A stretch of DNA of 5,994 bases, from the NCBI GenBank assembly GCA_007118045.1, contig SKTG01000210.1:1-5994 (forward strand), read 5' to 3'. Under the pieces are notes generated by a model. That model made no database searches, was not told where the DNA came from, and saw only the letters and a list, made by a program, of their open reading frames with translations. The DNA is from Nitriliruptoraceae bacterium. Lineage in GTDB: Bacteria > Actinomycetota > Nitriliruptoria > Nitriliruptorales > Nitriliruptoraceae. Shown piece after piece: positions 1 to 5,766 of this stretch. Numbering within the stretch: the stretch's first letter is position 1; each line of letters starts with the position of its first letter. Both the position numbers and the translations under genes were made by a program.

Positions 1-1323
1 CAGGCCCGTCAGTCCGCTGGCCTCGTCCCCCGCCAGCGTCGGGACGCGACGCCACGCCATGTCGGACAGGGTGCCGAGGTGCGGACCGACGGAGACGATC
101 TTGGCCTTGTGATCGCGCCACGCCTTGCGCAGGCGCAGGTGGAGGATCGGGACCTCCTCCTCCGGGTCGAGACCGGCGACGACGATGACCGGAGCGTGCT
201 CGACGTCGTGGTAGGTGGCCGTGTCCAAGCCCACGAGCCCTGTCAGGGCCTCGCACTCGTCGCGAGGCGCGAACCGGGTGCGGAAGTCGAGGTCGTCGCT
301 GCCGAGCACGGTGCGGACGTACTTGGCCGTGACGTACGCGTCCTCGTCGGCCAGCCGAGAGCCGGTCAGCACGGCGACCCGGCCGGGACCGCGCTCCTGG
401 GCGGTCTGGATGGCACCGGTGACGGTGGTCAGGGCCTCGGCCCAGCTCGCGGTGGCCAGCTCGCCGTCACGCCGGAGCTTGGGTTCGGTGACGCGCGTCT
501 CCGCCGTCAGGTGCTTGAAGCCGAACCGTCCCTTGTCGCAGTTCCAGGCCTCGTTGACCGGCATGTTCGTCCGGGCGAGCTGGCGCTGGATCTCCCCCCG
601 CCGTGACTGGATCGTCAACGTGCAGCCGGCGGAGCAGTGGTCGCACACGCTGGGCGTGGTGACCACGTCGAAGGGGCGGGCCTTGAACCGGTACGAGGTG
701 GAGGTCAACGCCCCCACCGGACAGATCTGGATCACGTTGCCGGAGAAGTAGCTCTCGTAGGGCTCGTCCTCGTAGATCGCCACCTGTTCGAGGGCCCCAC
801 GTTCGAAGAGCTCGATGAACGGGTCACCGGAGATCTGCTCGGAGAACCGGGTGCAGCGGGCACACAGCACGCACCGTTCACGGTCGAGCAGCACCTGCTG
901 ACTGACCGCGACCGGCTTGTCGTAGCGGCGCTTCTGGTCGACGAACCGTGACGTGTTCGCCCCGTGCTGGAGCGCCTGGTCCTGGAGCGGGCACTCACCA
1001 CCCTTGTCGCACATCGGACAGTCGAGCGGGTGGTTGATGAGCAGGAACTCGAGCGTGCCCTCCTGAGCCTTGCGTGCCACCTCGGAGGTGTGGTGGGTCC
1101 GGACCTCCATCTCGTCCGCCACCGGCATCGTGCAGCTCATGATCGGCTTGCGCTGGCCCTCCACCTCGACGACGCACTGCCGGCAGGCGCCGACGGGATC
1201 GAGCAGGGGGTGGTCGCAGAAGCGCGGGACGATCGTGCCGAGCTGTTCGGCGGCGCGGATGATCAGCGTGCCCTTCGGCACGCTGACCTGCTGGCCGTCG
1301 ATCGTGAGGGTGACCTCGTCCAC
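1..1323 (-). CDS. nuoG: NADH-quinone oxidoreductase subunit G (NuoG, 75 kDa), N-terminal 441 residues
   Basis: NuoG carries electrons from NuoF toward the quinone module through several Fe-S clusters. The visible 441 residues contain an N-terminal ferredoxin-like domain with the [2Fe-2S] N1b ligands Cys36, Cys47, Cys50 and Cys64, and the N5 set His98, Cys102, Cys105 and Cys111 (HPLDCPMCDKGGEC). The N4 set is Cys151, Cys154, Cys157 and Cys201 (CVLCARC, ICPVGAL). From about 220 a molybdopterin-oxidoreductase-like domain begins. It carries Cys227, Cys230, Cys234 and Cys262, the ligand pattern of the extra N7 cluster, and later DPEEEVPILHLRLRKA (386-401). The start is GTG 1323-1321, the only start codon between the in-frame TGA ending nuoF and the conserved DEVTLTIDG. 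The purine-rich AGAAAGAG (1337-1330) precedes it. The frame stays open to base 1, so the gene continues off the left edge. Confidence 0.97.
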   Translation of the reverse strand, partial: MDEVTLTIDGQQVSVPKGTLIIRAAEQLGTIVPRFCDHPLLDPVGACRQCVVEVEGQRKPIMSCTMPVADEMEVRTHHTSEVARKAQEGTLEFLLINHPLDCPMCDKGGECPLQDQALQHGANTSRFVDQKRRYDKPVAVSQQVLLDRERCVLCARCTRFSEQISGDPFIELFERGALEQVAIYEDEPYESYFSGNVIQICPVGALTSTSYRFKARPFDVVTTPSVCDHCSAGCTLTIQSRRGEIQRQLARTNMPVNEAWNCDKGRFGFKHLTAETRVTEPKLRRDGELATASWAEALTTVTGAIQTAQERGPGRVAVLTGSRLADEDAYVTAKYVRTVLGSDDLDFRTRFAPRDECEALTGLVGLDTATYHDVEHAPVIVVAGLDPEEEVPILHLRLRKAWRDHKAKIVSVGPHLGTLSDMAWRRVPTLAGDEASGLTGL

Positions 1324-1338
1324 TCGGTGCTCTTTCTG

Positions 1339-2724
1339 TCAGGCCTGCCCGGCGACGGGCACGTCGACCGGTGCGGTCGGGGTCGCCGGTGGCACGGGCT
1401 CGTAACCGCCGCCGTGGGTGAACTCCGTGACCTTCCAGTCGCGGCGCGGTTCGACCCCGAACGGGCTGCGGCCCTGCTTGATGTGCTCGACGTACTCGTC
1501 ACGGAAGTGTTCGAGGCTGGAGACGATCGGCGAGGTCATACCGTCACCGAGGGCACAGAAGCTGCGACCGAAGATGTTGTCGCAGACGTCCTGGAGCAGA
1601 TCGAGGTCATCCATACGGCCGTTGCCGGTCTCGATGCGCCGCAGGATCTGCGAGAGCCAGTAGCCGCCCTCGCGGCACGGGGTGCACTTACCGCAGGACT
1701 CGTGCTCGTAGAACTCCGTGAAACGGCGGACGGTCGAGACCACCGAGGTGCGGTCCGAGTAGATCATCAGGGCCCCGGTCCCGAGCAGCGAGCCGGCCTC
1801 CATGATGTCCTCGAAGGTGTACGGCACCGACCCCGCCGAGGCGGGGAGGATGGGCGTCGACGAGCCGCCGGGGCAGTAGAACTTGAACTCGCGCTCGTCG
1901 AGCATCCCGCCCGCGATCTCCACCATCTCGTCGACGGTCGTGCCGAGCGCCACCTCGTAGTTGCCGGGGTTCTTCACCTCGCCGGAGATGCACATCAGCT
2001 TCGGTCCCGGCGACTTCTCCGTGCCCCACTGGCGCCACCAGTCGACGCCGTGGCGCAGGATGAACGGCACCGCCGCGATCGACTCCACGTTGTTGACCGT
2101 GGTGGGGCAGCTGTACAGACCCTTGGCGGCCGGGAAGGGGGGGCGCAGCCGCGGCTGACCGCGCTTGCCCTCGAGCGAGTCGAGCAGCGCGGTCTCCTCA
2201 CCGCAGATGTAGGCGCCGGCACCGCGGTGGAGGGTGAGGTCGAACCGACGCCCGGAGCCCATCACGTCCGCCCCGAGGTAGCCGCGCTCGTAGGCCTGCC
2301 TGACCGCGGCCGCCATGCGACGGCCCGCGTGACGGAACTCGCCGCGCAGGTAGATGTAGCCCTGCACGGAGTTGAGGGCGAGCCCACCGACGATCATCCC
2401 CTCCACCAGCTGGTGTGGGTCCTCCTCCATCAGCGGCCGGTCCTTGAACGTGCCGGGCTCGCCTTCGTCCGCGTTGCAGACGATGTAGATCGGCTTGCCC
2501 GTGTCCTGGGCGACGAACGACCACTTCATCCCGGTCGGGAAGCCGGCACCGCCACGTCCGCGCAGCCCCGCCTCCTTGACCGTGTCGATGATGGCCGAGG
2601 GCTCCATCTCGAGCGCCACGCGGAGGCCCTCGTAGCCGTCGTGCTCGAGGTACACGTCGATGTCGTGCACGCCCTCGACGTCGTAGCGGTACGACATCGC
2701 GCTCGCGAGTCCCGTCGCTCCCAT
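1339..2724 (-). CDS. nuoF: NADH-quinone oxidoreductase subunit F (NuoF, 51 kDa, NADH/FMN-binding)
   Basis: NuoF is the entry point of complex I: it oxidises NADH, holds FMN and carries [4Fe-4S] cluster N3. The 461-residue protein shows the FMN/NADH loop GLRGRGGAGFPTGMKW (53-68), CNADEGEPGTFKDRP (83-97), the flavin-site motif GAGAYICGEETAL (168-180) and PTTVNNVES (207-215). The N3 ligands are Cys344, Cys347 and Cys350 (ESCGKCTPCREG) and Cys390 (SFCALGDG). A Pro/Ala/Val-rich end (about 436-461) lies beyond the cluster domain. I chose ATG 2724-2722 because GGAAGG (2738-2733) sits 8 nt upstream and the gap after the nuoE stop is 2 nt. A second in-frame ATG at codon 10 (2697-2695) would also leave a full domain. 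The TGA is at 1341-1339, and nuoG starts 15 nt further on in the same frame. The gene is complete and canonical. Confidence 0.98.
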   Translation of the reverse strand: MGATGLASAMSYRYDVEGVHDIDVYLEHDGYEGLRVALEMEPSAIIDTVKEAGLRGRGGAGFPTGMKWSFVAQDTGKPIYIVCNADEGEPGTFKDRPLMEEDPHQLVEGMIVGGLALNSVQGYIYLRGEFRHAGRRMAAAVRQAYERGYLGADVMGSGRRFDLTLHRGAGAYICGEETALLDSLEGKRGQPRLRPPFPAAKGLYSCPTTVNNVESIAAVPFILRHGVDWWRQWGTEKSPGPKLMCISGEVKNPGNYEVALGTTVDEMVEIAGGMLDEREFKFYCPGGSSTPILPASAGSVPYTFEDIMEAGSLLGTGALMIYSDRTSVVSTVRRFTEFYEHESCGKCTPCREGGYWLSQILRRIETGNGRMDDLDLLQDVCDNIFGRSFCALGDGMTSPIVSSLEHFRDEYVEHIKQGRSPFGVEPRRDWKVTEFTHGGGYEPVPPATPTAPVDVPVAGQA

Positions 2725-2726
2725 GC

Positions 2727-3776
2727 TCAGGCCCTTCCGTCGTCGCCGTCGGCGCGCTCCTCCGGGGCCCCGGAGGCTCCGGATCCCGCCGCGTCCCCGT
2801 CCTCCGGCGCGTCCGACGGGTCGCCGGCGATCGAGTCGTCGGGTCGCTGTTCGCTGCCGCTCGCTCCGGCGCCGGACGCCTCCGCCGGTGCGTCGCCCCC
2901 GGCGGTGCCCGGCTGCTCGGGCTTCGCGGGCGTCTCCGGCGCGGCCGTGTCACCGGTGACCTGCTCGGCGAGCAGCTGATCGGTGCCCCGGCCGGCCTCG
3001 GCCAGCTCGTCGACGACCGATGTGTCACCGGTCGGCGGCTGCTCCTCGGGGCGGGTGGGTCGCGGATCCGCCCCGAGCCCCGCGTCCGCACGGAAGGCGT
3101 GGCCTCCGTGGCCGGCGGGGTCGCCGCCCGGGTGGCTGACCGGGATGTCGGTCTCCGCGGACCGGTACGACGGCGGAACGGGCGCGGTCGCCTGCAGGCG
3201 CGCCGCCTCGATCAGCTGCTCGTCGATCCCGTCCTCGATGCCGGAGAGCTCGCGGTGGACCTGGTGGATCGTGGGTGGCACCTCGCCGGACCGGTTCGAG
3301 GGCGGCGGGTCACCCGCCTTGGCCTTGTCCAGCAGCTCCATGGCCTCGTCGTGCGTGACGGGGCCGTACATCTCGTAGTTGATCTGCACCACGGGAGCCG
3401 CGTCGCAGATGCCGAGGCACTCGGCGTGCTCGACCATGACCCCCGCGCCCTCGCGGTCGACGTGACCGCCGCAGCGCTCGACGTACGACGAGTAGATCTC
3501 TCCGGCGCCGGCGATCTCGCACGTCGGGTTGGTGCACACGCTGAGGAGGTAGTCACCGAACGGCTCGCGCTTGTACATCGTGTAGAAGGTGGCGACGGCG
3601 CCGACCTCCGCCTTGGTCAGCGCGAGCATCTCCGCGCAGAAGGCGATGCCCTCCTCGCTGACGTAGCCCTGCTCGCTCTGGACCAGGTACAGCAGCGGCA
3701 GCAGCGCCGAGCGCGCGACCGGATAGCGCTGCACGAGCAGCCTCGCCTCGTCGCGGGTGACGTCGGAGATGGGCAT
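2727..3776 (-). CDS. nuoE: NADH-quinone oxidoreductase subunit E (NuoE, 24 kDa subunit) with long acidic C-terminal tail
   Basis: NuoE is a thioredoxin-like [2Fe-2S] protein of the NADH-dehydrogenase module. Its cluster N1a lies near the FMN of NuoF, off the main electron path. The predicted protein has 349 residues. Residues 1-155 are a complete NuoE: an N-terminal helical part (ARLLVQRYPVARSALLPLLY, LVQSEQGY), the segment GAVATFYTMYKREPFG (59-74), and the four N1a ligands Cys81, Cys86 (CTNPTC), Cys120 and Cys124 (ECLGICDAAP). The remainder is a Pro/Ala/Gly/Asp/Glu-rich tail. E. coli NuoE is about 166 residues, so this protein is roughly twice as long. The start is ATG 3776-3774 with CAGGAG upstream. 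The frame is open further upstream, over nuoD, but that part is Arg/Ala-rich shadow sequence. The TGA is followed by 2 nt and then nuoF. The core identity is certain; the role of the tail is unknown. Confidence 0.96.
   Translation of the reverse strand: MPISDVTRDEARLLVQRYPVARSALLPLLYLVQSEQGYVSEEGIAFCAEMLALTKAEVGAVATFYTMYKREPFGDYLLSVCTNPTCEIAGAGEIYSSYVERCGGHVDREGAGVMVEHAECLGICDAAPVVQINYEMYGPVTHDEAMELLDKAKAGDPPPSNRSGEVPPTIHQVHRELSGIEDGIDEQLIEAARLQATAPVPPSYRSAETDIPVSHPGGDPAGHGGHAFRADAGLGADPRPTRPEEQPPTGDTSVVDELAEAGRGTDQLLAEQVTGDTAAPETPAKPEQPGTAGGDAPAEASGAGASGSEQRPDDSIAGDPSDAPEDGDAAGSGASGAPEERADGDDGRA
2730..3311 (-). other. NuoE C-terminal low-complexity extension (residues 156-349)
   Basis: This part of nuoE follows the thioredoxin-like domain. 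It begins with DPPPSNRSGE and a potentially helical stretch (HRELSGIEDGIDEQLIEAAR, 174-193), then becomes Pro/Gly/Ala-rich with no cysteine. The last 49 residues hold 13 Asp/Glu against 3 Arg, giving a strongly acidic end. The reading frame has no stop and runs into the tight junction with nuoF, so the tail appears to be translated. A short repeat, PPSxRSxE, occurs at residues 158-165 and 201-208. I recognise no domain. Disorder is inferred from composition. Confidence 0.75.
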
Positions 3777-3832
3777 CGCGCGGTTGCTCCTGCTGGGACG
3801 TGACCCGTCGCCGGGCCCTCGGGGACGTTGCG
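3777..3832 (-). other. nuoD-nuoE spacer, longest non-coding gap (56 nt)
   Basis: This is the only gap of notable size in the operon. It contains the nuoE ribosome binding site CAGGAG (3792-3787, 10 nt before the ATG). Upstream of that is a GC-rich stretch with a GGGCCC palindrome and only a 4-5 bp imperfect inverted repeat (CCCCG with CGGG). I see no U-tract after it, so it does not look like an intrinsic terminator, and no convincing promoter boxes. The simplest reading is that transcription runs through from nuoD into nuoE. Confidence 0.6.
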
Positions 3833-5143
3833 TCAGCGGTCGACGCCGCCCATGACCGGATCGAGCGAGGCGACCACCACCACGACGTCGGAGACCATGT
3901 GGCCGCGCGACATCACGTCGGCGGCCTGCAGGTTGACGAAGCTCGGCTCGCGCACGTGCACCCGGTACGGCTTGTTCGTACCGGTGGAGGTGATGGCGTA
4001 GCCGAGCTCGCCGCGGGGCGACTCGAGCGGCACGTAGACCTGGCCGGCTGGGACGGTGAAGCCCTGCGTCACCAGCTTGAAGTGGTTGATGAGCGACTCC
4101 ATGGACTCGCCCATGATGTGGCGGATGTACTCCGGGTCGTTGCCGATCCCGTCCGGCCCGAGCGCCTGCTGCGAGGGCCAGGCGATCCGCTTGTCCGCCA
4201 CCATGACCGGTCCGTCCGGCAGGCGGTCGAGCGCCTGCCGGATGATCCCCATCGACTCCCGCATCTCCGCGATGCGTACGAGGAAGCGCGCGAAGGAGTC
4301 GGCAGCCGTCTCCGTCGGGACCTCGAAGTCGTACTCGTCGTAGCCGAGGCAGGGCTCGGCCTTGCGCAGGTCCCAGGGCACCCCGGCCGCCCGCAGCAGC
4401 GGTCCCGTGACGCCGTACTCGTAGCAGGTCTGTTCGTCGATGATGCCGACGCCGCGGAGACGGTCGTTCCAGATCGGGTTCTTGAGCAGCAGGTCCTCGT
4501 AGTCGGCGATCTTCCTCGGCAGCAGCTCGAGCAGGGACTCGCACCGCTCGACGAAGTCGGAGGTCACGTCCTGTGCCAGCCCCCCGGGACGGATGTAGGC
4601 GTGGTTCATCCGTAGGCCCGACTGGGACTCGAACAGGTCCAGGATGTGCTCGCGCTCACGGAACCCGAAGGTCATCATCGTCGTGGAGCCGAGCTCCATC
4701 CCCCCGGTCGCGAGCCAGACCAGGTGGCTGGCGATGCGGTTGAACTCGAGCAGGATGACCCGCACGACCTCCGCGCGCTTCGGGATGTCGATGCCGAGCA
4801 GTTGCTCCACACCGAGCGAGTACGCGGCCTCGTTGTACAGGGGCGCGAGGTAGTCCATGCGCGTGAAGAACGTCGTGCCCTGGACCCACGTCCGGTACTC
4901 CGCGTTCTTCTCGATCCCCGTGTGCAGGTACCCGATGATGGGGGTCAGCTTGGTCACGACCTCGCCGTCGAGGTTGAGCACGAGACGCAGCACACCGTGG
5001 GTGGACGGGTGCTGGGGTCCCATGTTGACCGTGAGCGTGTCGTCCTCGACGGCGTCGACGACCGACTCCCAGTCCGCGCCCTCGACGAACAGCTCGAGCG
5101 CGTCGTCGCTGAGCGAGCTCTCGACGTTCGGATCGACGGCCAT
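3833..5143 (-). CDS. nuoD: NADH-quinone oxidoreductase subunit D (NuoD, 49 kDa subunit)
   Basis: NuoD forms, with NuoB, the pocket where quinone is reduced; the fold derives from the large subunit of [NiFe] hydrogenases, with the metal site lost. The 436-residue protein has an acidic leader (1-36), then MGPQHPSTHG at 41-50 holding the quinone-site His49, the segment RMDYLAP with the quinone-site Tyr98, TGGMELG (147-152), GLRMNHAYIRPGG (176-188), TGPLLRAAG (246-254), and a conserved C-terminus with ESPRGELGY (374-382) and DPVMGGVDR. His49 and Tyr98 are 49 residues apart, as His38 and Tyr87 are in Thermus Nqo4. The position matching Thermus Asp139 is Glu150. The start is ATG 5143-5141, set by the strong ribosome binding site and a 1-nt overlap with the nuoC stop. 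Length is normal for an unfused NuoD. The protein is complete, with no sign of frameshift. Confidence 0.98.
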   Translation of the reverse strand: MAVDPNVESSLSDDALELFVEGADWESVVDAVEDDTLTVNMGPQHPSTHGVLRLVLNLDGEVVTKLTPIIGYLHTGIEKNAEYRTWVQGTTFFTRMDYLAPLYNEAAYSLGVEQLLGIDIPKRAEVVRVILLEFNRIASHLVWLATGGMELGSTTMMTFGFREREHILDLFESQSGLRMNHAYIRPGGLAQDVTSDFVERCESLLELLPRKIADYEDLLLKNPIWNDRLRGVGIIDEQTCYEYGVTGPLLRAAGVPWDLRKAEPCLGYDEYDFEVPTETAADSFARFLVRIAEMRESMGIIRQALDRLPDGPVMVADKRIAWPSQQALGPDGIGNDPEYIRHIMGESMESLINHFKLVTQGFTVPAGQVYVPLESPRGELGYAITSTGTNKPYRVHVREPSFVNLQAADVMSRGHMVSDVVVVVASLDPVMGGVDR

Positions 5144-5766
5144 CAGTCGATCACCTCCCGGAGGTCGCGCTCGTCGGGCGGCGGGATGTACTTGTCGTGC
5201 TTGTAGTCCACGTCCACACCGCCGAGGGGGTAGTCCTTGCGGTGCGGGTGACCGATCCAGTCGTCCGGCATGAGGATGCGGGTCAGGTCGGGGTGACCCT
5301 CGAACCGGACGCCGAAGAAGTCGTACACCTCACGCTCGTGGTAGTTCGCGGTCGGGTAGATCCCCGTGGCGGAGGGCAGCACCGGGTCCGTGTCGTCGGT
5401 CCCCACCGCCACCCGCAGGCGGTGGTTGCGGCTCGCCGAACGGACGATGTAGAGCACCTCGATGACGCCACGGTCGCGGGAGACCCGGTAGCTCGGCCAA
5501 CCGGTGGTCGAGCTCTGTCGCTCGATGACGTGGTCGCCCGCCGGCCAGTGGACGCCGGAGAGGTCGGCCAGCATCTCGCAGGCGAGCTCCTCCTTGCAGG
5601 TCCGCAGCACCGCGAGCAGCGAGTCCGGTTCGACGTGGACGGTCAGCTCGCCGAGGGCCTGCTCGGTGGTGACACCCTCGACGGCGTCGGTGATCCGCTG
5701 GGCGAGCTCGTCGTGCGTGAGCGGCGGGTCGATCAGGCCGTGGCCGCGGGTCGGGACGTAGCTCAT
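5143..5766 (-). CDS. nuoC: NADH-quinone oxidoreductase subunit C (NuoC, 30 kDa subunit)
   Basis: NuoC is a peripheral-arm subunit without cofactors that packs against NuoD and NuoB and helps scaffold the connecting module. The 207-residue protein has an N-terminal alpha/beta region (about 17-75), a segment 76-100 that seems longer than in mycobacterial NuoC, and the 30 kDa signature at 143-180: HEREVYDFFGVRFEGHPDL, then RILMPDDW and GHPHRKDYPLGG. The tail contains PPPDER. I chose ATG 5766-5764 because it overlaps the nuoB stop as ATGA and has a purine-rich AGGGGG (5779-5774) 7 nt upstream. The frame stays open up to about 5967, but that extension lies over nuoB and has no NuoC character. It is a separate gene, not fused to nuoD as in Escherichia coli. 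Its TGA shares one base with the nuoD ATG, and its last codons hold the nuoD ribosome binding site. Confidence 0.96.
   Translation of the reverse strand: MSYVPTRGHGLIDPPLTHDELAQRITDAVEGVTTEQALGELTVHVEPDSLLAVLRTCKEELACEMLADLSGVHWPAGDHVIERQSSTTGWPSYRVSRDRGVIEVLYIVRSASRNHRLRVAVGTDDTDPVLPSATGIYPTANYHEREVYDFFGVRFEGHPDLTRILMPDDWIGHPHRKDYPLGGVDVDYKHDKYIPPPDERDLREVID
5149..5158 (-). promoter_or_regulatory. Extended Shine-Dalgarno site of nuoD inside the nuoC 3' end
   Basis: Read on the minus strand, the sequence is GGAGGTGATC, 5 nt before the nuoD ATG (10 nt from the GGAGG core). It is a continuous 10-base complement to the usual 3' end of bacterial 16S rRNA (CCUCC core followed toward the 5' side by ACUAG). 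It is the strongest ribosome binding site in the window and fixes the nuoD start. It encodes part of the last NuoC residues (REVID), so those codons serve two purposes. Confidence 0.85.

Noticed and set aside
964..2979. A 671-codon open frame on the plus strand, antisense to nuoG, nuoF and nuoE
   Set aside because: It starts at a GTG with no convincing ribosome binding site and lies wholly opposite genes with strong family signatures. Its product is an Ala/Arg/His/Asp/Val/Leu-rich mixture with no recognisable domain. GC-rich third positions on the real strand remove stop codons from this antisense frame, which explains its length.
3777..3832. Possible terminator or internal promoter between nuoD and nuoE
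   Set aside because: Only a 4-5 bp imperfect inverted repeat and a GGGCCC palindrome are present, with no T-tract and no recognisable -35/-10 pair. In such GC-rich DNA these are expected by chance.
3777..4544. Upstream extension of the nuoE frame across nuoD
   Set aside because: The frame is open but encodes Arg/Ala/Gly-rich sequence overlapping the well-conserved nuoD. The NuoE family begins at MPISDVTRDE, which has its own CAGGAG site.
4850..4879. Possible loss of the quinone-site tyrosine, because NuoD has TTFF where many homologues have LPYF
   Set aside because: Counting from the conserved His shows the catalytic Tyr is the later one in RMDY (Tyr98, matching Thermus Tyr87 and bovine Tyr108), and it is present. 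From memory mycobacterial NuoD also has Phe in the earlier position.
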